From positions 1 to 64,000 of the forward strand of contig CAYLIP010000003.1 of NCBI GenBank assembly GCA_964383855.1: DNA of 64,000 nt. The letters are read 5' to 3'. Positions 40,570-48,868 of this stretch are shown piece by piece (positions within the stretch are counted from its first letter, which is position 1; each line of letters opens with the position of its first letter). A program made the position numbers and the translations under genes. The DNA comes from CAZHAC01 sp964383855. Lineage in GTDB: Bacteria; Chloroflexota; Dormibacteria; Dormibacterales; Dormibacteraceae. The notes beneath the pieces were generated by a model. That model searched no databases. It had not been told where the DNA came from and saw only the letters and a list, made by a program, of their open reading frames with translations.

Positions 40570-42144
40570 TCAGGAGCGCCAGACGAGGTAGGCGGGCTGG
40601 CGGACGGGCCGCCCCCAGTCGTCGGTCGTGGCGGTCTCGACGGTTTCGAGCAGCTGCGCGTGGACGACCACCTCGCCGGCCTTGGTGACGACCACCGTCC
40701 CAGGCGCGAGCGCAGCGGCCCCCGGCTGCTCGTACGTGACGCCGGCGGCCAGGGCGCCGCCTCTGCGGTAGTCCTCGACCGGTTCACCGACGTAGTAGGC
40801 GTACAGGATGTCGCCGCCCAGGATGCTGGTCGAGACGACGATCCTGCCGCTGGCCGCCGGCCCCTGCGCGAGCGACTGCGCGGCCCGGGCGGCGCGATCG
40901 AATCCCGCCTCGTTCCAGGAAGCGATTCGGTCCGGGTAACGGGTGAAGTAGTCGGAGAGAGAGACCGAGGTTTCGAGGGCGATCGCGATCGCGGCCAGCG
41001 CCGCCACCGTCCGCAGATGTGGGCCCAGCCGCGAGCGCGCCTCGGCCGCTCCCAGGGCCGCGATCAACAGCCAGAATGGCGCGGCCGGCAGGTTGCGCAG
41101 CTCGTGGCCGAAGTCGTACGTGAGCGCTGCCGGCACGGGCGCCATCAGCAGTCCCAGGAGCACAAATCGCCAGAACGGCTGATGGCGGTGCGTCCAGAGG
41201 CCGAGCGCGCCCAGGGCGAGCAGCGGCGCCAGGCTGATCAGCAGCTCACCGCCCTGCCGGAAGTAGGCCGACTGAAAGAGAAAGGTGATGCTGAAGGCGC
41301 TGGTGTACACCCGCCACATGTGGGCGAGCACATCGCGCGGCGAGGCTGCGGTGTTGAAGATCGAGATCAGCTGAAACCGAGCGACCAGGCTGCCGGGATT
41401 GAGCAGCGCGTAGATGACCGCCGGCAGGTACACCCAGAGCGCGGCAAATCCGGCCCCGGCCACCGCCCGAAGATGCTGCCGGGCCGGCAGGTAGGCGGCA
41501 ACCAGCGCCAGGATGAGCAGCGGCATCAGCAGCCGCATCGTCGAATAGGCGTATGCGCTGAGCCCGAGGGCAGCCCCGGCCCAGATGCCGTCGAAGGCCC
41601 GCCGGCTGGCATCTGCCCGGTTCCAGAGCAGGAGGAAGAAGAAGAGACAGGCCGGCAGTGCTGCGACCTCGAAGGCGGTGCGGCCGACCGCGAAGAACCA
41701 GGGCAGCGTACCGGCGACGGCGAACATCCCGAGCGCCAGCCAGCGATCGCGAAGGCGCGCCCAGACCAGCGCGGCGGCGAGGACCGCGGCCAGCAGCATC
41801 AGGCCGGAGCTGACCGAACGCAGCGTAACGATGTCCCAGCTGCCGGTGACCCGGATGGCGAGGGCGGTGATGTAGATCCCGACCGGGTTCTTGTAGTCGC
41901 CAAACGACTGGAAATAGAGCGGCCAGGCCGTTCCGTGCTCGTCGTGCCCGTCGACCGCGATGCCGCGAGCGGCGTAGGCGATCCCCGCCTCGTCGACGAA
42001 GAACCCTGAGGGCGCGCGGTCGAGGGCCACGAAGTGCAGGAAGGCGACCGCGGCGAACAGCGCCGTGCCCGCCGCGAAAGTCTCCGGACTCAGCCGGACC
42101 TGGATTCGGCCCAGCCAGTCAAGAGCTTTCCGGTCTAGGCGCAC
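40570..42144 (-). CDS. GT39-like membrane glycosyltransferase
   Basis: 524 residues with about ten or more hydrophobic helices. The first loop has FFVDEAGIAYAARGIAVDG, with the acidic pair expected for catalysis in dolichyl/polyprenyl-phosphate-mannose protein mannosyltransferases (PMT/GT39, GT-C fold). FGDYKNPVGIYI follows, as in ArnT-like enzymes. The C terminus is a soluble domain. I start it at a GTG that overlaps the end of the GH25-like gene by 10 bases. Acceptor unknown. Confidence 0.82.
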   Translation of the reverse strand: MRLDRKALDWLGRIQVRLSPETFAAGTALFAAVAFLHFVALDRAPSGFFVDEAGIAYAARGIAVDGHDEHGTAWPLYFQSFGDYKNPVGIYITALAIRVTGSWDIVTLRSVSSGLMLLAAVLAAALVWARLRDRWLALGMFAVAGTLPWFFAVGRTAFEVAALPACLFFFLLLWNRADASRRAFDGIWAGAALGLSAYAYSTMRLLMPLLILALVAAYLPARQHLRAVAGAGFAALWVYLPAVIYALLNPGSLVARFQLISIFNTAASPRDVLAHMWRVYTSAFSITFLFQSAYFRQGGELLISLAPLLALGALGLWTHRHQPFWRFVLLGLLMAPVPAALTYDFGHELRNLPAAPFWLLIAALGAAEARSRLGPHLRTVAALAAIAIALETSVSLSDYFTRYPDRIASWNEAGFDRAARAAQSLAQGPAASGRIVVSTSILGGDILYAYYVGEPVEDYRRGGALAAGVTYEQPGAAALAPGTVVVTKAGEVVVHAQLLETVETATTDDWGRPVRQPAYLVWRS

Positions 42145-42905
42145 CTCACATCGCCGTCGAGATTTCCACTGGGGAACTGGACCAGGCGCACGGGACCCCC
42201 GGAGAAGCTGTGGGCCGGGCTGCACCAGGTGCCGGCCTGCGCGGCCGAGGAGGCCCCGGCAACCCAGTCCGGTGCGCCCCCGACCACGGCGCCGCCGGTG
42301 ATCTGGCCCCACTGGAGGGCGGTCGAGTAGACGCCGGCGCCGGCCACGCCCTGGGACCGGAGGTAGTCCAGCCCGCCCTGCACGTCGGCGGCGTTGGCGG
42401 CCGCGTCCCCGTTCCAGCTGTTGGCGGTCTCGACGTCGGCCCACCAGCTGCTGCCGGCCGCCGCCGCCGCGCCGGCGGCAGCGACCGCGAGCGAGTACGC
42501 GTAGGCGGCGGCATTCCAGCCGTAGTCGTAGGCGCAGCCGGCATCGCTGGCGCTGGCTGGATCGGCGCAGGTCCTGGGTCCGCCCAGGTTCCAGTGCGTG
42601 CTGATTGGGCCCGGGTTGGCGGTGTTCATGTAGAACGCGGGCGCCTGCGGCCGGCTCGCCGCCCAGCTGAACTCGGAAGCCAGGCAGGGGTTGGCCGACC
42701 AGGCGATCCCGTCATTCACGCCCACCACGCCGAAGCTGCCGCCGTGCGGCATTCGCGAGGTGCACTGCGGGTAGGAGACGTCATAGCCGGTCACCAGGCT
42801 CGTGCCGGCGGCGGCCGTCTTGGCGGCGGCGGATACGGGCGAAATCGCCGTGATGGCGGCGGCCGCCATGAAGGCGAGTGGTACGGCGACCAGGCGGTTG
42901 GGCAT
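42135..42905 (-). CDS. Secreted GH25-like (DUF1906-type) protein
   Basis: 256 residues. Signal peptide with Ala-rich core (AFMAAAAITAISPVSAAAKT). The mature protein starts with GYDVSYPQC, then FGVVGVNDG, ASRPQAPAFYMNTANPGP and WWADVETANSW, which follow the strands of a GH25/DUF1906 TIM barrel: the Asp in GYDVS and the DVE pair are the usual acidic residues. Probably acts on the cell wall or a surface glycan. Translationally linked to the GT39-like gene, so the pair may build and modify an exported glycoprotein. Confidence 0.78.
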   Translation of the reverse strand: MPNRLVAVPLAFMAAAAITAISPVSAAAKTAAAGTSLVTGYDVSYPQCTSRMPHGGSFGVVGVNDGIAWSANPCLASEFSWAASRPQAPAFYMNTANPGPISTHWNLGGPRTCADPASASDAGCAYDYGWNAAAYAYSLAVAAAGAAAAAGSSWWADVETANSWNGDAAANAADVQGGLDYLRSQGVAGAGVYSTALQWGQITGGAVVGGAPDWVAGASSAAQAGTWCSPAHSFSGGPVRLVQFPSGNLDGDVRCA

Positions 42906-43010
42906 GCTGAACTCCGGGGATTGGGTCTGCCGGCGGGAGGGCGGAAGTATATCCGGCGGCGGCGGCCGCCGGGGCGTGCCGAGGCGCGCTGCGCGGGCCA
43001 TCAAATGCCG

Positions 43011-43028
43011 GTAACGTACGCGTGTTAC
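43011..43028. promoter_or_regulatory. Inverted repeat before GGDEF gene
   Basis: GTAAC-GTACGCGT-GTTAC, 27 bases before the ATG at 43055, in the divergent spacer with the GH25-like gene. Candidate operator or promoter site; only five-base arms. Confidence 0.35.
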
Positions 43029-43054
43029 GGAGATCGGATCGCCCGGCGGCAAGA

Positions 43055-44434
43055 ATGATCAGAGAGAACGAGAGTACGGACGAGACCGACCCGGTAAATA
43101 ACGCTCTCCAGCTTGCCCTGGCCGACAAACTTCACATCGACCCCGACGAGCTGGCGGGACTGAGGAGAGAGGCGGCGGCGGCGGCTCTCAACCATTTTGT
43201 CGCGCGCGGCCTGGGGCCCGAGCAGATGCCGCAGTGGCTGGACGTCGCCAGCGACGAGCAGCGCGCCGAGATGATCGCCTATGGCATCCGCCAGGCGCTG
43301 GCGTTCGAGCTTCGAATTCCCTCCGAATATCTGGACCGCGTCAGCATTGCGGGCGCGGCTCACGCCCTCGAACAGATTCGCAGCCGGCGGATCGCGGGCG
43401 AGCATTCGGCCAATCTCTCGGTGCGGTCGGCGCTTCTGGAGGACGATCGCCGGCTCGCCGAGCGGATGCTGCACACCGTCCTGGGTGAGGCCCTGAACCT
43501 GCCCGCGGAAGCCGTGACAGACGTGCGGCCCGAGCTGGCCGCCCGGATCATCGGACGCGTGCTCGAGCTGCGCCGGCGGCTGGAGCCGGTCCAGCCGATC
43601 CCGGCCCAGGAGGCGCTGCCCGACCGGCGGGACATGGTGGCGCGGGTGGTCAGGGACGCGATCGCCCAGGACATGGCGATCCATCCCCGGATGCTGGGGG
43701 CCCTCGACGCCTCGACCGCGGCGATCATGCTGGGCCGCTTCACCGAGGCCCGGCGGACGCTGCAGACGCTGCGCTCGAACATCACGATCGATGAGCTGAC
43801 CGGTTCGCTCCGGCGCTCAGCCGGCGAGGCCGAGCTGGAGCGGGAGATCGCACGCGTGCGCAGGACAGGCGAGGCGCCCCCGGTCGTCGCCTTCCTCGAC
43901 GTCGACTCGCTCAAGATGGTCAACGACGAGCTCGGCCACTCGGCCGGGGATGACCTGCTGCGCTCCCTGGTCGGATGCCTGATGGCGCGCCTCCGCACCT
44001 ACGACTCCGTCGTTCGCTGGGGCGGTGACGAATTCCTGGTCATCCTTCCTCAAACGACGCTCGAGGCTGCCGAGACGGTCATGGGCGACGTGCGCCAGCT
44101 CTTCCACGAGCGGTCGGGCGCGAGCTTCAGCTACGGGCTCTCCATGCTCGAGGACGAGGACGGCCCCACCGAGATCGTGGAGCGGGCCGACGGGCGCCTC
44201 CTGACCGCCAAGCGGCGCCGGCACGCCGACCGGGACCGCCCGGAGGGAGCCGCCGAGCCGGCGTCGCCGCCCGAGGCGGCCACGGCCGGCCCGATCATCC
44301 CGGCGCCCCTGCCTGCCGACCAGCCCCCGCCGGCCGCCGGTTCGTCCACGGCTCAGCCGGCGGCTGGCGGCAAGAAGCGAAAGGAGCCCGTCCGGGACTT
44401 CCTGGCCCGGCTCTTCGGGCGCCGCCCCGCCTGA
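43055..44434 (+). CDS. Soluble GGDEF protein with helical N-terminal region
   Basis: 459 residues. Residues 1-240 are helical with repeated ALDxP/LRRRLE-like segments and no known sensor domain. Residues about 243-390 are a GGDEF domain starting TIDELTGSLRR, with FLDVDSLKMVNDELGHSAGD, an intact GGDEF at 323-327 preceded by Trp, and an RxxD I-site (RTYD) five residues before it. Active diguanylate cyclase expected. The C terminus is a Pro/Ala-rich linker and a basic tail (RDFLARLFGRRPA). No transmembrane helix. Confidence 0.88.
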   Translation: MIRENESTDETDPVNNALQLALADKLHIDPDELAGLRREAAAAALNHFVARGLGPEQMPQWLDVASDEQRAEMIAYGIRQALAFELRIPSEYLDRVSIAGAAHALEQIRSRRIAGEHSANLSVRSALLEDDRRLAERMLHTVLGEALNLPAEAVTDVRPELAARIIGRVLELRRRLEPVQPIPAQEALPDRRDMVARVVRDAIAQDMAIHPRMLGALDASTAAIMLGRFTEARRTLQTLRSNITIDELTGSLRRSAGEAELEREIARVRRTGEAPPVVAFLDVDSLKMVNDELGHSAGDDLLRSLVGCLMARLRTYDSVVRWGGDEFLVILPQTTLEAAETVMGDVRQLFHERSGASFSYGLSMLEDEDGPTEIVERADGRLLTAKRRRHADRDRPEGAAEPASPPEAATAGPIIPAPLPADQPPPAAGSSTAQPAAGGKKRKEPVRDFLARLFGRRPA

Positions 44435-44447
44435 AGCCGATCCCCGG

Positions 44448-45506
44448 CTAACCGCAGGCGGGTCCGTCGACCTCCACCGGCTGCGAAGCCGCCGCCGCGG
44501 GCGCCGAGGTCACCGCCACCAGCCAGCCGCCATGCCCTGGGGGAAGTGGCGCGGTGGTGCTGCCGATGACGGTGTTCCAGCCGGCGGGAGCCGTCATCGC
44601 GTTGCGCCCGACGGCGGCGTCGGCACCGGTGCAGCGGTCGTGGAAAACGAACGACCAGGCGAACGCTGTGCTGGCGCGGGAGCCGGTGAAGCCGATGAGG
44701 ACGCTTGCGGCACAGGCGGCGCCGGCGCGGCAGGGCGCCGCCGTCGTCATCTCGACCCGCTGGATCGGCCCCGCGGCCAGGGGGCCGAGCGCAGGCGGCG
44801 TGGGTGCGGCCGGCGAGGGCGTCGACCGCGGCTCGGACCTGATCACCGCATCTGCCACCGGCTCGGTTCGCTCGGCGCTCGTCCCCGGCCGCGAGGCCGG
44901 CCGGCCATGCGTCGCCACTCCCGCTCCCAGGAGAACCGAACCGATAACCACCGCCAGCGCCGCGATCGACACCAGCGGAGCCCGCGACCTGGCCGGCGCC
45001 GGCGGCCGGGCAGGAGGGCGGGCAGGAGGGCCGAGGCTCGGCGGCCTGGCGGCTGGTCGGGTGTCGGCCGCCTGCCACCGGACGGAGCGCACCACCGCGC
45101 CCAGCTCCTCCCGGCTGCTGATCGCCCGGTCGCTGGACAGGCCGCCGATGGCATCCCGGAACAGCTCCGCCGCCCCGGCCGGGTCCTGGCCGAAGGCGCC
45201 CATGGCCAGCGATTCCAGGGCCAGCCCGAGGCGGACGTCGGCCGGGGCCTCGAGCCAGCTCGAGCCGTTGGCGGCCGGTCCGGCCGCCGCCCGGCTCAGC
45301 ATCCGTCCCACCGCGCGGGCGCCGTGGAGGTCGGCATCGGCGGCGGCCCGCCGAGCGCCGCCGCGAATCCGCACCCGGCCCGCCGCGTCGACGGCGACGT
45401 CGGCCGCGCCCAGGCGCCGGCCGGTTGCGGGCGAGCCCTCGCGCGCCAGGCATTCGAGGAGGTCGGAGGCGATCACGGCCAGGCTCTCCGGCTTGATGCA
45501 CCCCAT
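44448..45506 (-). CDS. Pseudokinase-like membrane protein
   Basis: 352 residues. Residues 1-130 resemble the C-lobe of bacterial Ser/Thr kinases: LGAADVAVDAAGRVRIRG sits where HGxLxPxNVLxDxxGxVRLxDFG is expected and GARAVGRMLSRAAAG where the DVYALGAxLxEM helix is expected. No ATP-binding lobe and no catalytic HRD or DFG, so it should be inactive. A Pro-rich linker and one transmembrane helix (VSIAALAVVIGSVLLGAGVA) at about 180-200 follow, then an extracytoplasmic domain with four cysteines. Function unknown. Confidence 0.65.
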   Translation of the reverse strand: MGCIKPESLAVIASDLLECLAREGSPATGRRLGAADVAVDAAGRVRIRGGARRAAADADLHGARAVGRMLSRAAAGPAANGSSWLEAPADVRLGLALESLAMGAFGQDPAGAAELFRDAIGGLSSDRAISSREELGAVVRSVRWQAADTRPAARPPSLGPPARPPARPPAPARSRAPLVSIAALAVVIGSVLLGAGVATHGRPASRPGTSAERTEPVADAVIRSEPRSTPSPAAPTPPALGPLAAGPIQRVEMTTAAPCRAGAACAASVLIGFTGSRASTAFAWSFVFHDRCTGADAAVGRNAMTAPAGWNTVIGSTTAPLPPGHGGWLVAVTSAPAAAASQPVEVDGPACG

Positions 45507-45659
45507 CTGCAGCAGCCTCTCGAGGGAGACCGATGCCGAAGCTTCCGCAGGCGCCTGGGGGCGGCGTAAAGGTGCTGAGACGACGACTTGCGTGGGAACT
45601 CGCGCAGGTTACATCGACAGGCGGCGGCGTGGCGGCGCCGGGGGTGGGGCGGACCGTCC

Positions 45660-46874
45660 TCAGCCGAGGAGTGCGGCCCGTGACTCGAGATAGCGCTGCT
45701 CGGGAAGGCTGAGCGTCCTCCGGGACGCCCTCAGGTAGGCCTCGCGCGCCCCCTCCAGGTCGCCCGACATCTCCAGCAGGTGCGCGCGGACGGCGTCGGC
45801 GCGGTGATGGCCGGCCAGCACGGGGTCGGTGGCGGCCGCCAGCTCGTCCAGGCCGGCCTGCGCTCCTCGCACCATGGCCAGCGCGACGATCCGGTTGAGC
45901 GCCACCATGGGGCCGGGGCTCAGCACCTGCAGCAGGTCGTAGAGCTGGAGGATCTGCCTCCAATCGGTCTCGGCGTGCGCCGGTGCCTCGTCGTGCAGCG
46001 CGGCGATCGCGGCCTGCAGCTGGTAGGGACCGACCGGCTTGCCGGCCAGCGAATCCGTGATCAGGGCCACCCCCTCCGCGATCTTGGCCTGGTCCCAGAG
46101 GCCTCGGTCCTGGTCGCGCAGCGTGACCAGCCTGCCCTGGGCGTCGATCCGGGCGGGACGGCGGGCGTCGGTCAGCAGCATCAGCGCCAGCAGGCCCGCC
46201 GCCTCGCCGTCCTCGGGCACGCGGTCGCGCAGCAGCCTGGCCAGCCGGATCGCCTCGTCGGAGAGGTCGACCCGCAGCAACCGCGGGCCCGAGCTGGCGG
46301 TGTATCCCTCGTTGAAGACCAGGTAGAGAACATGGAGCACGGCCGCCAGACGCTCGGCGCGCTGCTCGGGCGGCGGCATCCTGAAGCGGGCGCCGGATTC
46401 GCGGATGCGCTCCTTGGCGCGGCTGATCCGCTGGCCGATGGCCGGCTCCGAGACCATGAACGCCCTGGCGATCTCGGCCGTCGTCAGCCCGCCCACTGCG
46501 CGCAGCGTCAGGGCCACCTGGGAGGCCCTGGTCAGCGCCGGATGGCAGCAGAGCATGAGCAGCGTGAGCGTGCCGTCCTCGGCGGGGACGGCTTGGGCGC
46601 CGTCCGGCTCCATGCGGGCCGCGACCTCCTCCCGCCGGCGGCGCGCGCGATCCTTGCGCCAGGCCTCGACCAGCCGGCGGCTGGCGACCGCGGCCAGCCA
46701 TCCCCCTGGGTTGCGCGGCACGCCCTCAGCCGGCCACTGCAGGGCGGCCGCCAGAAGGGCCTCCTGCATGGCGTCCTCGCACAGGGCGAAGTCGCCGTGG
46801 CGGCGGAGGAGACGGCTGAGCACTTCGGGAGCCAGCTCCCGGAGCAGGGGTTCGAGCGGCACGCCAGCGCTCAA
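45660..46874 (-). CDS. ECF42-type RNA polymerase sigma factor
   Basis: 404 residues, longer than ordinary ECF factors. Region 2 has DAMQEALLAAALQWPAEGVPRNPGGWL and region 4 has GGLTTAEIARAFMVSEPAIGQRISRAKERIRE. Residues about 185-404 form the helical TPR/SnoaL-like C-terminal extension (LYLVFNEGYTASSG and LNRIVALAMVRG) found in ECF42, which has no anti-sigma factor and pairs with YCII/DGPF proteins, here the gene just upstream. The start is a TTG. Confidence 0.92.
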   Translation of the reverse strand: MSAGVPLEPLLRELAPEVLSRLLRRHGDFALCEDAMQEALLAAALQWPAEGVPRNPGGWLAAVASRRLVEAWRKDRARRRREEVAARMEPDGAQAVPAEDGTLTLLMLCCHPALTRASQVALTLRAVGGLTTAEIARAFMVSEPAIGQRISRAKERIRESGARFRMPPPEQRAERLAAVLHVLYLVFNEGYTASSGPRLLRVDLSDEAIRLARLLRDRVPEDGEAAGLLALMLLTDARRPARIDAQGRLVTLRDQDRGLWDQAKIAEGVALITDSLAGKPVGPYQLQAAIAALHDEAPAHAETDWRQILQLYDLLQVLSPGPMVALNRIVALAMVRGAQAGLDELAAATDPVLAGHHRADAVRAHLLEMSGDLEGAREAYLRASRRTLSLPEQRYLESRAALLG

Positions 46875-46893
46875 CCGCTCCTCTCCGCCGGGC

Positions 46894-47265
46894 TCAGCCC
46901 TCGGGCTGGCTGTAGACCATGGTCGGGCGCACCTCGACCAGGCCCAGGCGCGCCTCCGGGATGCGGCCTGCGATCTCGACCGCTCGCTCGAGGCTGTCGC
47001 AGTCGACGATGAAGAGGCCCGCCAGCTCCTCCTTCACCTCCGCAAAGGGCCCGTCGGTCACCAGCGTCCGTCCGTCCCGGACGCTCACCCGCCTGGCCAG
47101 GGAGCGGTCGGCGAGCGCCTGGGTTGCGACCAGTTCGCCGCGCGCCGCGAGCTCCTCCTTCAGCTCGTCGTAGACGCGCAGGCCGCTCGCGCGGTCGGCG
47201 TCGGACATCGAGTTCCACACCGCCATCGCCTCGGGGTTGTGGTAGATCAGGACCACGTAGTTCAT
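46894..47265 (-). CDS. YCII/DGPF-domain protein
   Basis: 123 residues. The DGPF motif is intact (LVTDGPFAEVKEELAGLFIVDCDSLE), as are MNYVVLIYHN and the C-terminal VEVRPTM. DGPF proteins are the constant partners of ECF42 sigma factors, whose target promoter usually controls the DGPF gene itself. It lies 19 bases before the sigma gene. The ATG at 47265 starts the domain directly. Divergent from the DUF1801 gene. Confidence 0.92.
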   Translation of the reverse strand: MNYVVLIYHNPEAMAVWNSMSDADRASGLRVYDELKEELAARGELVATQALADRSLARRVSVRDGRTLVTDGPFAEVKEELAGLFIVDCDSLERAVEIAGRIPEARLGLVEVRPTMVYSQPEG

Positions 47266-47392
47266 CTTCTTCAGCTCCTCCAAATGAGACCAGCAAAAGG
47301 TCTGACGCCTCAATGTCGAAACCGAGCCGCCGGTTTCGACATCCGGTTGAAAAAGGCCTCCACAGGAGAGGCCATTTCCAAGGAGAAGCGCC

Positions 47393-47833
47393 ATGATCAG
47401 CCTGGACTACCCTGGACGCACAGGCATGGAAGGGGCCGGCCGGATCGGCATCGACCACCATCTCGAGAGCATTCCGCCCGCCGTTCGCCCGATCGTCGAG
47501 GCGGCGCTGGCGACCGTGCGCTCGGTGGCGCCCGATGCAGAGGAGGTCGTCTACCAGAGCCGCGCGCCGCGCGGGCGGAGCGCCATGTGGAAGCTGGTCC
47601 ACTACCGCGTCAACGGTGCCTACGTCGCCGGCATCGGAACCTTTTCCAGGCACTCGACCCTGTTCTTCTACCGGGGCCGGGAGCTGCGCGACCCCGGCCG
47701 GCTGCTGCAGGGCGGAGGCAGGGACTCGCGCTTCGTCGCCCTGCGCACACCGGCGGACGCGCAGACGCCGGCGGTGGAGCGGCTCGTGCGGGAGGCATTC
47801 GACCTGGCCAGGTCACCCGAGCCCGCGCCCTGA
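47393..47833 (+). CDS. DUF1801-family protein
   Basis: 146 residues. HHLESIPPAVRPIVEAALATVRSVAPDAEEVVYQSRAP, then MWKLVHYRVNGAYVAGIGTFSRHSTLFFYRG, match the YdhG/DUF1801 fold with its conserved basic and aromatic residues. Function unknown. AAGGAG lies before the ATG. The gene is divergent from the YCII/ECF42 pair and could be a member of that sigma factor's regulon. Confidence 0.82.
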   Translation: MISLDYPGRTGMEGAGRIGIDHHLESIPPAVRPIVEAALATVRSVAPDAEEVVYQSRAPRGRSAMWKLVHYRVNGAYVAGIGTFSRHSTLFFYRGRELRDPGRLLQGGGRDSRFVALRTPADAQTPAVERLVREAFDLARSPEPAP

Positions 47834-47942
47834 GGCTCGAGCCACATCCAGCCGTCTCGGGCGCCGCGGCCGTCGGGCGCTCACAGCGGCCTCACAGGCT
47901 GCGCCCACCAACCTCCCATCGGCGGCGGCCAGGATTGACCGC

Positions 47943-48653
47943 ATGAAACTCAAGGTGGCGGGGAGCGTCGCCGCCGCCCTCGTCCTCCTGGCCGCCGCCG
48001 GCTCCTATCTCTACTTCTTCTCCGGGCTGCGCTCCGCGCCCAGGGCGCTGGCTCTGGCGACACCCACCGGCCAGACGTCCACCTCGACGCCGGCGGCGGC
48101 GACCGGGCCGGCCGGAACCTGGACGGTGTCGCCGGGCTCGGTGGCCCGGTACCGCGTTGACGAGGTGTTCGCGGGCGCGGCCAGCAGCCACCAGGCGGTC
48201 GCTGAGACCTCCGAGCTCTCCGGCTCGCTCAACATAGTTGGCGCCGCGGGCCAGGCGACGCTGGCCAGCCTCACCGTCACCGGCCACCTCACCGGCCTGC
48301 ACAGCATCGACAGCGTCGCCGGACTCAACGTGAGCCAGCGCGACCGCATCGTGCAGGGCCAGCTGCAGACGTCCCAGTACCCCGACGCCACCTTCTCGGC
48401 CCGCGACGTCCAGCTGCCGGCCGGCCTGAGCACCGGTGGCATCGCCGTGCCCGGACAGCTGACGCTGCACGGCGTCACCAGGCCGGAGACGATCACGATC
48501 AAACAGGTCCAGGTTGGTGAAACCGCGGCCGAGGTCGTCGGTCAGACCACCTTCAACATGAACGACTTCGGGGTTCAGCCGCCGTCCCTGCCCATCACCA
48601 GGGTTGAGCCCGAAGTCGTGCTCGAGTTCGACCTGAAGCTGGCCCGAGCGTAG
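47943..48653 (+). CDS. Membrane-anchored or secreted YceI-family protein
   Basis: 236 residues. N-terminal hydrophobic segment (AAALVLLAAAGSYLYFFSG), Thr/Pro linker, then a YceI lipocalin-like barrel with WTVSPGSVARYRVDEVF, QRDRIVQGQLQTSQYPDATFSA, GQLTLHGVTRPETI and TTFNMNDFGVQPPSL. YceI proteins bind isoprenoid-like lipids in a hydrophobic tunnel. No ribosome site stands out before the ATG. Confidence 0.88.
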   Translation: MKLKVAGSVAAALVLLAAAGSYLYFFSGLRSAPRALALATPTGQTSTSTPAAATGPAGTWTVSPGSVARYRVDEVFAGAASSHQAVAETSELSGSLNIVGAAGQATLASLTVTGHLTGLHSIDSVAGLNVSQRDRIVQGQLQTSQYPDATFSARDVQLPAGLSTGGIAVPGQLTLHGVTRPETITIKQVQVGETAAEVVGQTTFNMNDFGVQPPSLPITRVEPEVVLEFDLKLARA

Positions 48654-48709
48654 CGTCCTTTGGCCATCGGCGCGCGAGTTGGCGCGCGATGAAGCGGACA
48701 AAAAAATGA

Positions 48710-48820
48710 CCCCGACGGAACCGCCTCCGCTCCGGCCTTTCGGCCGTCCCGGAACGTTTTCCCTCGGGGCCGTGACGAACCTTAATGGAGGCCGGGGCCG
48801 GCCGGCAAGAAATTAATTTC
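48710..48820. other. Structured, AT-interrupted intergenic region (ncRNA or terminator candidate)
   Basis: Between the convergent YceI and GNAT genes. Outer stem CCCCGA (48710-48715) / TCGGGG (48764-48769) encloses hairpin CGGCC-TTTC-GGCCG (48733-48746). A run of seven A precedes the structure. It is followed by a perfect 12-base AT-rich palindrome GAAATTAATTTC (48809-48820), which is unusual in this high-GC sequence. No gene is seen here. Confidence 0.4.
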
Positions 48821-48868
48821 CGCGGTCGCCAGGCTACGGCAGGTTGCCGCTCGACCCTCGCCAGATCG

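Noticed and set aside
40660..42009. Plus-strand open frame of 449 residues opposite the GT39-like gene
   Set aside because: Antisense shadow: no hydrophobic pattern or domain, while the minus-strand frame has helices and the acidic catalytic motif.
44353..46701. 782-residue minus-strand open frame across the pseudokinase and sigma factor genes
   Set aside because: Composition is Arg/Gly/Pro-rich shadow sequence. The sigma factor and the kinase-like protein in the other frames have clear domains and better starts.
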